A DNA stretch of 64,000 bases from Marsupella aquatica (GCA_973895155.1 OZ316899.1:15500001-15564000), one strand, 5' to 3'. Positions 43,036 through 54,110 are shown, counted from the stretch's first letter. A program made the numbers and translations. Notes: generated by a model from the sequence alone, not told the origin.

Positions 43036-44544
43036 GGACAGGACCTAGCACCTGAGCTTGAGAAGAAGACCAGTGAATTACTAATTGAATTTCAGGATGT
43101 GTTCGCATGGAGTCACCAAGATCTGAAGGGAGTAGACCCAAAATTAGGAGAACACCGAATTGATCTAATGTTGGGGGCCAAATCGTTTCGACAACCAATT
43201 CAAAGGATGAACCCTAAGTATTCCCTGATGGTCAAAACTGAAATCGACAAACTAGTGGAAGCCGGATTCATCACTCCAGTCCTACATTCCGACTGGGTGT
43301 CTCCAATTGTAATAGTTCCCAAGAAAGCTGGACCCGATGGTAAGCCAAAGATCCGGGTTTGTCAGGATTACAGGAAGTTGAATGAGGCTATGTTAAAAGA
43401 CCATTTTCCTTTACCCTTTATTGATATGGTACTAGACATGGTAGCCAGTCATGAACTATACTCATTCATGGATGGATACTCTGGTTATAACCAAATCAGG
43501 ATTAGGCAGGAGGATCAAATCAAGACGGCCTTCATCACAGAATGGGGGATCTATGTCTTCAATCGTATGCCATTTGGACTCTGTAACGCACCAGCGATGT
43601 TCCAACGATTAATGGTGAACATTTTCCATGACTACTTGAGAAAGTTCATGGAAATCTTCATTGATGACTTTGCAGTCTTTGGGAAGGCATCAAAGCATGC
43701 TAAATACCTCAGGAAAACCTTCATGAGATGCAGAGAGGTAGGTCTCAAGTTACACCCAGATAAATGTTTCTTTGGAGTAATAGAGGGTGTGCTACTAGGT
43801 CACAAGGTATTAAAGAAGGGCATTGAGATTGATAAGGGTAAACTAGCAGTGTGGCTAGATATCATGCAACCTAAGAACATAAAGGATGTGAGATCCTTCT
43901 TGGGATGCATTGGTTATTATCGCCGGTTCATCAAGGATTTTGCCAAGCTAGCTTTACCATTAACCAACATGCTCAAGGCAGGTGTAGACTTTGAACCCAC
44001 ACCAGAACGAGTAATAGCAGTGGTGGAATTGAAGCAGATGTTAGTGGAGGCCCCAATCATGATAGCACCAGACTGGAACAAGGATTTTCATGTCTTTGTA
44101 GATGTCTCAGGCTTCTATATCGGCTCAGTACTAAGTCAATTGGATGAGAAAGGGAGGGACCATCCCATATACTTTGCCAGCCGCCAGCTTGCCGATGCCG
44201 AACGAAACTACTCCACCACAGAAAGAGAAGCATTAGGAGTCATTTGTTCCTGTAAAAAGTTTAGACATTATTTACTAGGGTACAAAGTAATCTTTCATAC
44301 CGATCATGAAAGTTTGAAGTACCTAGTAAATAAGCCAGACCTTACAGGCAGGGTAGCAAGATGGATTTTGCTATTACAAGAGTTTGACTACGAGCTAAAA
44401 ATCAAGTCGGGAAAGCTACATGCCAATGCCGACTTCTTTTCAAGGATCACAAGAGAACCTGCCACGGATTGCATCGATGATCGATTCCCGGACGAGGAGC
44501 TCTTCATTGTGGAAATAGCTGATACATGGTACCCTGAAATTTAA
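43036..44544 (+). CDS. Element A reverse transcriptase-RNase H
   Basis: An open frame of 502 codons continuing from the linker at 39103. RT motifs in order: QPIQRMNPKY, WVSPIVIVPKK, CQDYRKLNEA, PLPFIDMVLD, FMDGYSGYNQI, NRMPFGLCNAPA, then the active site FIDDFAVFG and LGHKVLKKGI. The thumb (FLGCIGYYRRFIKDFA) leads into RNase H: FHVFVDVSGFYIGSVL, ASRQLADAERNYSTTEREALGV and VIFHTDHESLKYL, ending KLHANADFFSR. Length and order are normal for Ty3/gypsy. RT copies the element RNA and RNase H removes it, in virus-like particles. The frame ends at TAA 44542, then stays open in the same register apart from two further stops into integrase, so RT-RH-IN was originally one polyprotein. Confidence 0.9.
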   Translation, partial: GQDLAPELEKKTSELLIEFQDVFAWSHQDLKGVDPKLGEHRIDLMLGAKSFRQPIQRMNPKYSLMVKTEIDKLVEAGFITPVLHSDWVSPIVIVPKKAGPDGKPKIRVCQDYRKLNEAMLKDHFPLPFIDMVLDMVASHELYSFMDGYSGYNQIRIRQEDQIKTAFITEWGIYVFNRMPFGLCNAPAMFQRLMVNIFHDYLRKFMEIFIDDFAVFGKASKHAKYLRKTFMRCREVGLKLHPDKCFFGVIEGVLLGHKVLKKGIEIDKGKLAVWLDIMQPKNIKDVRSFLGCIGYYRRFIKDFAKLALPLTNMLKAGVDFEPTPERVIAVVELKQMLVEAPIMIAPDWNKDFHVFVDVSGFYIGSVLSQLDEKGRDHPIYFASRQLADAERNYSTTEREALGVICSCKKFRHYLLGYKVIFHTDHESLKYLVNKPDLTGRVARWILLLQEFDYELKIKSGKLHANADFFSRITREPATDCIDDRFPDEELFIVEIADTWYPEI

Positions 44545-45836
44545 CAATTTCTCAGCACATCCAAATTACAGCCAGGGCTAAGCAGAGAGCAAGCCGCAGT
44601 CTTTTTGCAAAAGGTCAGACAATATTAGTGCATTAAGGGCGTACTACACAGGTATGAAATGAGCGGCACGATCCAAAGGTGTTTGGAGAAAGGAGAAGTA
44701 AAATGAGTCTTAAGGGCTATGCATGGGGAGGAGGCCGGAGGACATTTTGCTCCAGTAACCACGTCTAAAAAGATATTAAATGCCGGTTACTGGTGGCCCA
44801 CCTTGCACAAGGATGTCTATCAGTTTATCAAACAATGCGATCCTTGTCAGCGAGCGGGAGGACCAAGGGCGTCCACAAGACATCCACTGCACCCTATTCT
44901 ACCTCTGGCACCATTTGAGAAATGGGGTATTGACTACATTGGACCTCTGAAACCATTGACCCATCCTCGGAGAAACAAATACATAATCCTGGCCACGGAT
45001 TATGCAACTAATGGGTAGAGGCCAGGCCGACAATGAAGGATGATGCAATTACTACGGCTCAATTCATGTATGAGCAGATCTTCACCAGGTATGGCGCACC
45101 CCTAGAATTAGTTAGTGATAGAGGAACCCATTTTCTCAATGATATAATTAGTCGTTTAAATGAGTAGTATTTAGTTAGACATAGACCTACTACTCCCTAC
45201 CACCCAAAGGCAAATGGGTTGACAGAACAAGCAAATGGAATTATAGGAAACATATTAAACAAGACCGTAGCTCAGAACAAACTCGATTGGGATGATAAAT
45301 TGTTTGCTGTTGTTTTTGCTTACAATTTAGCCTATAAATCCACTACCGGTCATACACCCCTTTTTTTAACCTTTGGACAAGAAGCCCTGGTACCCATGCA
45401 ACTTGAGATTCCTACATTTCAAGTTACAATTGAGGAGAGAGCCTCAGAGGAGGAAAGCCTAAAGGAGCGAGAATATAGATTAGAAGCTTTAGAAGAGGCA
45501 AGAATGATTTCAGCTGAGAGAGTAGAATATAGACAGAATACCATGAAGCAACAGTATGATAAAAAATTGAAACCAGTTAGTATTCACACAGGAGATCTTG
45601 TATTACTTTATGACAGTAGGTATAGTAGGTTTCCAGGGAAGCTTTACACTTGCTGGCTAGGACCTTTCAGGGTATCAATGAAGTTCTCCAATGGCTCTGT
45701 GCAATTGGCCAACATTACTGGAGAGATATACCCAGTTTGCATCCATTATGACCGCCTCAAGAAATACTATATGGACGAAGATGAAGTTGTTTGCAAGGAC
45801 GCTTCACAATTAAGTGGGGAGCTATGTGATGCCTAA
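44545..45836 (+). pseudogene. Element A integrase, inactivated
   Basis: Continues the RT frame with stops TAG 44626 and TGA 44704. The HHCC zinc domain is intact (HGEEAGGHF ... CDPCQRAG with GYWWPTLHKDV). The first catalytic Asp is in WGIDYIGPL. A one-base loss near 45015 then shifts frame; the second Asp lies in LVSDRGTHF (about 45108) and the Glu in LTEQANG (about 45220), with a further TAG at 45166. The C-terminal part from 45219 is open: YNLAYKSTTGHTP, then QYDKKLKPVSIHTGDLVLLYD and WLGPFRV. There is no chromodomain. The stop codon TAA (45834-45836) lies 10 bp inside the 3' LTR. As it stands the enzyme cannot work. Confidence 0.88.
45812..45824 (+). promoter_or_regulatory. Polypurine tract of element A
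   Basis: AAGTGGGGAGCTA directly precedes the 3' LTR start TGTGATGCC; the purine run primes plus-strand DNA synthesis. It lies within the last codons of integrase. Confidence 0.65.
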
Positions 45837-45939
45837 CCAGGAATCACTAGGCCGGTTAAGTGGGAAAACGGAAGTGTACCCTAGAAATACCTTAGTATAG
45901 TTACAAGAATGAGGAAAATATAAACAATTAAGGATGACT

Positions 45940-47537
45940 ATGGAACCCGGGCCGAGGCCGGAAGTAAGGACGTCGGGGGAGAGAATAAAATTAGGGTTAG
46001 GGTGCACTAAGTGTCGGCAGCTAGGGGTAACCAACGATAGGGAAGACCAGAGGAGGAGAGGGGTAAGGACAGCTCGCGAGGAATGGTGGCTCATTTGCAA
46101 GCACAAATTGGGCAGACGACTACGGGAGGTCAACTACTGCCAGCTGCTTAGACAAGCACTCTAGGCGGGAGCAGATACCAACAAACGACTCAAGGAGGGT
46201 ATGAGCAACGTCAATCAAGCGACACATTTTTGGGGATGCCTGTTCAAACGGGAAACTGAGTACATTGGGACTTACAAGGACGAAGAATCAGAGAGAGCAG
46301 CTTGAGAATGGCAGGAGCTCGCTCGACTGTGGGAGCTGCAGAAATCTGTCTTCTTAGGAGGAGAATTCATCAAGGCCAAGTTCTTGTGGACTCCTACTGC
46401 CAATCAGCTTGACGACCTTCTGTTTTGCAAAAACAAGATCGTCGGCATTCGGGACGCCATCAACCGTTGCAACGACATACACTGGGAGTTGAAGGGTAGC
46501 ACAGAGGGGTGGACAAAGGCAACCGTGCTAGGAGAAACATCCACAACAACCGAGATGAAGAGGAAAGGAAACAACAACGAAGAGGCCACCCCAGCAAAAA
46601 GAACGAGGTCGGCGGCACCAAGGAAGCCAGCAGAGCAGGGAAGCAGGAGGCAGGCGGAAGCCGAAGAGGAGGAGGTCGATCCCATCAATGCCATTCCAAC
46701 AAAGGATGACACCTGGAAAGGCTGGGCGGCGACCCTACCAGAAGAAGTGCAACTGCATTTTGCACGGGAGGAGGATGCATGCTTTACGGCCATGCAGACC
46801 AAGAAGTACCAGGGCTTCATGGCCGGATCCGGCTTGGAAGCCTTCGTAAAATTACCATGGCTGAAGCCGGAGGTGCCGGATTCAGACTTATTAGAATTCG
46901 TGGGATCATGGGAGCCCGAGACCAATTCCACAAGGGTGTATGGGAAGGATTTCTATCTCACTCCCCGGGTGATTGCCGAAGTGTTTGGCTTGCCGATGGG
47001 CAATAAGACCAAAGTAGATACCAGGAAGACCTTGCCAGACAAAGAGTTTCGGTCGTTTCCAGGGCCATCAACAAAGAATGGCTTCTTTCGAAACACCTGC
47101 ACCAACCCACACATAGGAGAAATGATTGATTTCTTGCGGGTGACCATGCATTGTAACTTGCCAAGGGCAAAGATCGGCAAGGCACAGGTCTATCTGGCGG
47201 AGAGGCCAGACCCAAGCCGAGACTACAATGGGTACCTCCTCACCCAACTAAAGAAGATCTTGAAGGAGGAATAGCTGGTGATCGGCATGGGAAGCATGTC
47301 CCGGCTTGGCTATCACATGCCGTTGTTGTGCCGGTATGCCAGAAGTCAGATCTTTGCCCCAGTACTTCCCCTGCAGGCGAGGGCACCAGAGGAAGTCCCG
47401 GAGCAGAGGCCGGAACCAGAGGAGCCCAACCAGCCCGCCAGTCCTACGATCGAGCAGATGTTTCAGCCAAGAAAAGAAGACTTGCCGATGCAGCAATCAG
47501 GCATGCAGAATCTGCTGAAATTGCTGGAAAAGGAGAA
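45940..47537 (+). pseudogene. LTR protein of the 3' LTR, first half (copy L5)
   Basis: ATG 45940, 115 nt into the LTR. Stops at 46162-46164 (TAG where L3 has TGG) and at about 46305 (TGA where L3 has CGA); then open from 46384 to a TAG at 47272-47274 (CAG in L3), covering the KRTRSAAPRKPAE linker and the conserved domain (LEAFVKLPWLKPEV, FYLTPRVIAEVFGLP, FFRNTCTNPHIGEM). The next piece, 47278-47537, runs to the Tn-B insertion site within LLKLLEKEK. It is closely similar to copy L3. Confidence 0.85.
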
Positions 47538-47563
47538 ATCAGCCTATTCATTAAAAGTGTATT
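47538..47563 (+). repeat. Tn-B left terminal inverted repeat
   Basis: 26 bases from ATCAGCCTATT to AAGTGTATT, identical to the reverse complement of 60570-60595; the AGAA duplication is just outside. Confidence 0.92.
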
Positions 47564-47584
47564 TTCTTTTGTTCACAAATCAGT

Positions 47585-47672
47585 CCTGAAATGTACACTT
47601 TTATGTCCCCAAATGTACACTTTACGAAGCCCAAATGTACACTTTTTGATACCTAAATGTACACTTTATAGG
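47585..47672 (+). repeat. Tn-B left subterminal repeats
   Basis: Four copies of AAATGTACACTTT spaced about 20-25 bp. The same word occurs about a dozen times near the right end in the same orientation. Likely transposase-binding sites. Confidence 0.75.
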
Positions 47673-47689
47673 CCAAATCTTATTAGTAT

Positions 47690-47745
47690 TATATTATATT
47701 ATTATATTATATTATATTAATTATAATAGTATTATATTACTTATT
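47690..47745. repeat. AT microsatellite
   Basis: TATTATATTA-type repeats of about 55 bp; no gene nearby until 47934. Confidence 0.8.
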
Positions 47746-47933
47746 AGTTCACAAAGAACCATGGGATAGAGATCATACTTGTAAAAACATTTCCGCACAA
47801 AGAAGCCCAGGCAAGGACCATTGATTGATAATGTGTGAAAATAATTATTTACAATTGTGTCCAAACTTACAATGAATATCCAGCGCTGGCACCATTTTTA
47901 CTATCTAATGGGCTTAATACATGAGTCAGATCT

Positions 47934-49067
47934 CTAAACAAAGTGCTCCTTACAATATTTATTTGAGCACGTGCCTTTGTCTCCTTTACTATCTACCCTA
48001 ATGTCACGGTTGCAACTCCCTTTATCTTCAGGGAGATGAAATTTGGTGGTGTTGTTCCTAACTGCTATAATCTCCCGCAAAAAGTGTCTGGGATTTTCTC
48101 TATACAGACCTGAATATTCTCGTCCTACAAATGATCTAGCAAGTGAGGTGACAAGTGCATCGTCAAGTTCCACCTCAGGACGTAAGCTACATATACGGTG
48201 CTTCACAGCCCAAGGAATCTCATTGCTATTGAGGTCCAGCACACTATGCCTATACTGTGACTTCCAAATTTTTGCTGCACATCTCTTACTAAGTTGATTA
48301 TAAGTAATCTCATTTTTTGCCTTGTCTCTCTTAATGTGCAATAGAGACCACTTTGGAGAGTTTAGGAGAAGATAACAACGAATGTCACTTGCATGTGACA
48401 ATTTCTCAAGACATGGCCAAAGAATTGTTAGAAGAAAATTGTCTCCACGATTGGCATGGGTGTAGGACACTGGAAATAGTCCGGTCATGTCTGGGTTGGC
48501 AAATGCCTTCAAGGGGGAGTCATCCACAAGGAGTGTGTTGGTTTCATCATATAGATTTCCAAATGCACTCCATACCACCCGAAAATCCTTCAATAGCACA
48601 TTTGCCTTTCCATTTGTAATGTCACGCCTTTGAATGCTTGTGTCAAAGGCTTCCACCCGTGTGAATACAAACTTCAGTTTCAACCGCTCCTCAATTGTGA
48701 ACATCATGTTCAACATTTTCACTGTTCGTGGCATCCCAGCACATGTCCAAATTGCAACGTCAAACCTGTCAAAAACCAACTTTAGAAACTCATGGAGCCC
48801 TGGCCTCTCTGTATACATGCGACTAGTTCCATTTGATCTATCCCAATGCACTCCACTTGAGGTGACAATATTCCTGGATGTGCCCTTGCTTTGGAATTCA
48901 ATAGAATCCCAAAGTATTTTATTAAGGTCCAAAATCAGCAACTTCCGCTTGAGGGGACCAGGTCTCAATTCTGCAAGTGCACCAAACACCATTCTCAGAG
49001 AAAAGACCAAAAGTGAACTTTGGATTAGGATTGTCTCAGTCCAAAAATACAAGACAATGGCTGACAA
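47934..49067 (-). CDS. FCP1/NIF-like phosphatase-fold protein of Tn-B
   Basis: The frame is 377 codons; the likely start is ATG 48992 (MVFGALAELRPGP) or a splice at TTGCAG just inside it, because the upstream codons look like intron (they contain the Tn-B GGACT...TCC repeat word). A HAD-type FCP1/NIF domain follows: KLLILDLNKILWDS (motif I), RPGLHEFLKLVFDRFDVAIW, motif II-like in TCAGMPRTV, then LLVDDSPLKAFANPD and NRGDNFLLTILWPCLEKL (motifs III/IV). In motif I the second catalytic Asp is Asn (DxN, not DxD), as in a group of plant FCP1-like proteins, so classical phosphatase activity is doubtful. The C-terminal 150 residues are basic and unfamiliar. The same-strand neighbour is the methyltransferase-like gene, ending 140 bp upstream. 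Role unknown; perhaps acts on RNA polymerase II CTD or on chromatin. Confidence 0.65.
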   Translation of the reverse strand: MSAIVLYFWTETILIQSSLLVFSLRMVFGALAELRPGPLKRKLLILDLNKILWDSIEFQSKGTSRNIVTSSGVHWDRSNGTSRMYTERPGLHEFLKLVFDRFDVAIWTCAGMPRTVKMLNMMFTIEERLKLKFVFTRVEAFDTSIQRRDITNGKANVLLKDFRVVWSAFGNLYDETNTLLVDDSPLKAFANPDMTGLFPVSYTHANRGDNFLLTILWPCLEKLSHASDIRCYLLLNSPKWSLLHIKRDKAKNEITYNQLSKRCAAKIWKSQYRHSVLDLNSNEIPWAVKHRICSLRPEVELDDALVTSLARSFVGREYSGLYRENPRHFLREIIAVRNNTTKFHLPEDKGSCNRDIRVDSKGDKGTCSNKYCKEHFV

Positions 49068-49209
49068 AAAAGAAAATTAACCTACATACCGTTTTTAGAA
49101 GCCTCACAATGTGTAGACGGATATGGAGACTTTAATTGGTGAGCGCATTCTGTGAGACCGAGAAGTATTTTAGATTGATATGAATAAATACAAAGTCAAA
49201 GGCTGAATT

Positions 49210-51588
49210 TCATTCCGAAATAAGAGATCCGTATTCATCAATAATCATGTCAGCACCAAGCTCCTGTTGGATTTCAAAATTGACATCTGAAGTACTTTGT
49301 TCTACCCAATAAGGTGAAGTCCAAACAGGAGTTATCAACCCCAATTCTCCACTCTTATACTCCTCCTTATTGAGAATTGAAGGAGCAGCATCCAATGATA
49401 TTTCTTGGCCTCGATTTGGCCCACTTTTCCACACATAAAATCGTGCGTTGCATTCCAATGACCTCCATCCAGTTGATCCAACTCTATTTCCTTTCTTTTT
49501 TGAGAGCGGAAGGACAATAGGACTCCCCGAGTGTGAACGAACGAACACCAATTTGTCATCAGAAGCTGAAAAGAGTGTGTCGGGACAAATTGAAGCACCT
49601 GCCTGGTTGTCAACAGCCGTTGATGCATTTCCTCCTAGATTGATCGGAATGTCAGGCAATCCGCCAGTCTCCCCCTCGGTCTCCCCCCGAGTCAATTCTT
49701 TAGTTTAAGCTTCATTTGAATCTCCGAGCCTCGTTGCGCCTTCATTGATCAGATTGGTTGAAGAAAGATGATCAAACGTATCAACCCTTGCTCCTTCCAG
49801 TTGCTCCATCTGTCCTCCCAACGTTGTTGGATTGGGATCATCCTTGTCCAAGTTATCATCAACTTGAACTTCATTGGGCCCCGGAGGGATGTCATCTAAA
49901 CCAGATGAACGGTTTGGTGCAAGTCCAATATCATCATCTACATCGTAAGGCTCACCTTGACCAACACGGTCATCCAAATTCTTGACATATGCCTTCTCTG
50001 ATGCCTCTACGCCTTCAGCCACTTTGTCAGCAACATCTTCAGACTCAGAACCATCGGATTCAACAGCGATAGCTACAGCCGCAACAGTGGTAGCCCACTG
50101 TCGAGAATTTTCAGCAAGTGATTCACAATGAGCTTTAAGTGAGGGAACTCTCTCGCAAAGGTAGGAAGCAAAAGCTTCCACAAAATGCCTCTCAGAGTGA
50201 GAGTCACAATAAACAAAGCATTCCCTATCGCAAAAAAATGATGTCTTCATGACTTGGCCACCGGAGAAAAAATCTAGAACCAAATCTCCCGGTTCTGACA
50301 AGGATTCAATAATCCTTCGGATCATCCGCGTGGGTTTGGCATGAGGATTAACCCACCCTCCGCGACTGCCAACTGTCTCAAATCGAGGGGCCATATTCAT
50401 AATCTTGACGGCCTCTTCCGGGTCCAAAACCACTTTTAGGTCGTCGTTTTGTGTCCCCTCATCTGATTCCTTAGCCTTCCCCTTTCCCTTGTCGATCTTG
50501 CATACTTCGTAATCAACATCCTTTGCAGTATACAAGAATTTTGGCTTTGGATAGTTGGGCTTGAAAACTTCATTCCAATTGACGTCTTCATCTCGAGAAA
50601 TCCCCGCAAAGATAACTTCTTCAATCCCCCCACCCCAACATGAGTCATGAGGGTGCGGTTGATCATCTCGAGAATAACTCCCATACTCAATGTGAATGGT
50701 CAAAGCTTTCTCTTGTCCCAGTTTATGAAGGGCACCATGGACATTCAATGCAAGTTGTCTAGGATGAACTGTTATCGTCACAACAATCATGGGATTTTGT
50801 GGAAGCTCCACAATGTATTCAAAGAGAACAAGAATCTCTGCTTCAGTCCATTGTTTTTGCGGAAGCCGGCTAAAATCAACAATGGCAAGAGGGCAGGTCG
50901 GAGGAGCTTCTTGCAATGACTCTGGATCAATGGTCTTCATGAGATTGTCGCTAAAAAATGTAGCCCATGGTAGGGTCCAAGAACGTGATCCTCCGCCAAA
51001 TTTCTGGCAGTATATATCATCTAGGCGGAATGCCAATGCTGTCGGCAAGATTGCGCTCTCCCGCGTATGATTTGGTTTTAAAAGGTTGGCAAGATAGACC
51101 TTGCCAGCGGCTCTTCGACACCTGCTGAACTCTGAATCAATTGCTAGCGTAGGAAGAACCTCCACTACTTTCCCCCAATTAGTATTTGCCGGGAAATTCA
51201 CCGCATCCTTGGTGCAATAGTAGTCTTCAATAAGGGACTTCAGTTTCCGCACGATCTTCACATCTTTGGCCAACTCCTATATAGATGGCATGTCTGATTT
51301 ATTAGAGGCATCTTTCTTTAGCAATACCTTTCCTGACTTCACCCGCGTCAGTATTCTTGTGATGTCTCGTTGTGAGATCAACTCACCATCAAAACAACGA
51401 AACATGGCAACAGTAATTGCTTTTTCAGAATTCTCATTTCCTTCTACCCCAACTCCATCGGGAAGTTTCCCATCCAACCACAACTGGCATACCAAACTCC
51501 ATAACTCAAAAAGAGCATCGTCCGCAAACAGTAACCAGTAAACATTTCGACAATCTTTCCTTCCCATGGTCATTCTTGCAAGAGCCAA
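49210..51588 (-). pseudogene. N6/N4 DNA methyltransferase-like module of Tn-B
   Basis: One 793-codon frame with two stops: TAG at 51277 and TAA at 49705, each likely from a Gln codon. First part: NVYWLLFADDALFELWSLV. Middle: LAIVDFSRLPQKQW at the position of the DPPY motif, followed by a strand/helix pattern typical of class I methyltransferases (MIVVTITVHPRQL). Later KPTRMIRRIIESL, GDLVLDFFSGGQ (about 50253-50285), corresponding to the 'DPFAGSGT' SAM-binding motif I that ends DNA N4/N6 methylases, then CFVYCDSHSERHF. The order DPPY-motif before motif I is that of beta-class enzymes. DPPY is replaced by DFSR, so catalysis is doubtful. The acidic C-terminal 280 residues are probably disordered. 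It is joined by splicing to the ParB-like module upstream. Confidence 0.6.
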
Positions 51589-51649
51589 CCAATCCTACAA
51601 TTGCAAAGGAAAGTCTGTTAGTTCTCCATAACTCAATTGTTTGACAGCA

Positions 51650-52050
51650 CTCAGGTGCGGACTGAGACCATCACAGTCCAACACAGAACTAGACAGTATC
51701 AGTGGAAATATTCTATTGAATGTGCATGATTTAGTTTGGACTGGGACCATCCCAGTCCAGAACAAAACTAGACAGTATCAGTGGAAAAATAATCTATTGA
51801 ATGTGTATGAATCCATTTGGACTGGGACCATCCCAGTCCAAAACAAAACTAGACAGTATCAGTGGAAAAATAATCTATTGAATGTGCATGAATCCATTTG
51901 GACTGGGACCATCCCAGTCCAACACAAAACTAGACGATATCAGTGGACAAAGATTCTACTGAATGTGCATGAATCCATTTGGACTGGGACCATCCCAGTC
52001 CAACGCAAAACTAGGCGATATCAGTGGAAATATTCTACTGAATGTGCATG
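51650..52050. repeat. Palindromic tandem repeat in a Tn-B intron
   Basis: Five units of about 60-80 bp, each containing GGACTGGGACCATCCCAGTCC (a near-perfect palindrome broken by one base) followed by AACACAAAACTAGACAGTATC and CTATTGAATGTGCATG. The block lies between a strong minus-strand donor (CAG|GTACGA, 52092/52091) and the methyltransferase-like exon, so it is inside an intron. Confidence 0.8.
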
Positions 52051-52277
52051 AATCTACGGTATTGTACCCATCAAGCAGTAACACTTCGTACCTGAATTTT
52101 TTTATTGTCTTGAACGTTTGTTTTGTTGTCCCCATGTTTTGGCCGGCTAGGTTTTCCACATTCCACAAATTGTCGCCTAGCATGAACGACTGTATCTTTG
52201 AAGCATGACTGAAACACCATCGTGCTATTGATCGCATTAGATCGCATTGAATGCTCAACTAATATTGACGATGGTGT

Positions 52278-53856
52278 TCAATGAGATAATATTCTTGACT
52301 TTCGAAATTCCAGCTTTTTCGCCAATGCTGTCAGCTTGGCATCCTTGTTTGCCCATTCTCGAATCCATCTGGCTGCTCTAGCCGAATGTTGACCGCTAAT
52401 GGCAAGGAATTGAACCTCGCCCTTTTTCATGGCTGCTACAAAGTCCCTCCTATCTGATTCTGTGTTGTCATACTGCATTAGGTTTCTATGTTTTGTAGTG
52501 TAAGGAATCAAGTCTGCTATGTGTGGTTCATGCCCCGGATTTCTTATCAGGGAATTGGCCACCTCCTTTACATGTTCTGCATTCAACATTCTGTAACAGA
52601 GTCTTGCCGACGCGGGGAAAATACTGTCTACAGGAATAGAAAATATCAAATTGATCCCAAACGTATAATATTGCTCCATTTGTTGCAATACCTCATTACC
52701 TTCTAAGACCTTCTTCTCCTCAGGAGCGTCCAACTGCTCGTCCACATCTTGTGAATGCACTGTCAGGTTTTCTGTAGTGTCATCCATGATGGCACTGTCA
52801 ATTTTCTGTTTCTTCTTCTGTCTTGGTCTCTTTTCACTTGCACTCGGCTTCTCAACCGGACGTTTCTTCTCAACTGGCTTCTCAACTTGGCTTCTCGTAC
52901 TCGGCTTCTCGTACTCGACTTCTCGTACTCGGCTTCTCAACTGGCTTCTCAACTGGCTTCTCAATTGGCTTCTCAATTGGCTTCTCAACTCGGCTTCTCG
53001 TACTCGGCTTCTCAATCGGAAGTTTCTTCTCAACCGGAGGTTTCCTTTGGCTTTGTTTTCGTTTTCCCACTGCTCTTTGAGAGGTCGCTACTGTAGTTCC
53101 CGCGGTCTCTGTTGTAGGTTCTGAAGCTTTCTCTGGCGCTTTCTCGGGCACAGGGTTTGTATTCACCGCTGGAAGCTTTCTCGTCTTGGACAAAGATTCT
53201 ATCCATTGCTTTGCTTTGACTAAATCAAACTTGGGAGCAAATGCAACATCCTTATCAATTAAAACACCAGGCTCCTCCGATTCCAACGATAATAATCCAG
53301 CTTTCTCAAGTAAATTGCTTAACGTCCAGGTAGTTGCAAAAGAAAAATTGCCTTGGTGCTTCATCATGTTGAGTTTCAAATATTGAAACCCATACATAAT
53401 GTCGACTGGAAGCATACCAGTTACCCCGGCGACCAACTTCTTTGTGTCATAGGTCTTTGGAAAAAATCCCATTGACAAAACGCTCAATTCCCCACTTGCG
53501 TGCCATTCGACATTGAATTCAGAGGAGTATGCCTTTGACAGAAGGTTAACTTTAACCCAATAGGACTTATCGTGCATCTCGAGAATGACCGTATTCATCC
53601 CTCTCCCTCCAATGCCAACAGAGACCACAGGTCCGCAAACAAAAGTCAGGCTATCATTTCCTCTGCACTTTAAGGTCAAAATAGGTTCAATCGTGGTTGA
53701 TGGCACTTCATTATTAAGCGGGGTTCTTGAGAACTCAAGCCCCCATCGAAAGTGTGGGGATCTCTCATCTAGTAAGAATCCGTCCAGGCAGTGGGTCGGT
53801 GCAATCGCGGGTTTGAAAACAACAAGATCGCTCCCTGCATCATAAACGTCATCCAT
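52278..53856 (-). pseudogene. ParB-like module and N-terminal region of the Tn-B gene
   Basis: Likely exon start at MDDVYDAGSD (ATG 53856). The N-terminal 200 residues form an unfamiliar beta-rich domain (LTLKCRGNDSLTFVCGPVVSVG). A Lys/Pro/Glu repeat segment (VEKPIEKPVEKP) follows; here a 14-bp tandem repeat (GAGTACGAGAAGCC type, about 52895-52940) puts the frame out of register. In the other frame the K/P/E segment resumes and leads to a ParB/sulfiredoxin-like domain: FSIPVDSIFPAS, HVKEVANSLIRNPGHEP, FLAISGQHSARAARWI, matching the ParB pattern 'IPVdxI.p..R...eHv..la.SI...G' and 'GxhR..AA'. ParB-type domains bind DNA or use CTP, and in bacteria and phages often precede DNA methylases. Confidence 0.55.
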
Positions 53857-53879
53857 GTTAGACTTGAAACCTTTAAAAC

Positions 53880-54110
53880 ATTCGAATAACTCTTGTTGGA
53901 TTAGGATGGTCCTAGTCCAACTTGAGATGGTTTTAGACTTGCTCCTACAATTGGGATTCAATCTCCTAGATGGATTAGGATCATCCGAGTCCAAGTTTGG
54001 ATTGGGATGGTCCGAGTCCAAGTTTGGATTGGGATGGTCTGAGTCCAAGTTTGGATTGGGATGGTCCGAGTCCAACTTTGGACTCGGATGGTCCCAGTCC
54101 TCTAAGACTT
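53880..54110. repeat. GGATTGGGATGGTCCGAGTCC minisatellite, first intron
   Basis: About six copies of a 30-bp unit (AAGTTTGGATTGGGATGG then TCCGAGTCC). The block lies between the donor GTAAGTAT at 54136 and the next coding exon, so it too is intronic. Confidence 0.8.

Noticed and set aside
39104-45836. Head-to-head LTR/pol arrangement suggesting autointegration or inversion of one element
   Set aside because: The inverted parts begin and end with exact LTR ends and are flanked by 5-bp duplications (GGACA; TGAGG at the other site). They are separate solo-LTR insertions.
51650-52050. Regularly spaced palindromic repeats resembling a CRISPR array
   Set aside because: The 'spacers' are themselves near-identical, no cas genes are present, the context is eukaryotic, and the block lies in an intron of Tn-B.
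52755-53124. Plus-strand ORFs with repeated LLNWLLN and SQLASQLAS
   Set aside because: Antisense of the Lys/Pro/Glu repeat segment of the ParB-like gene.
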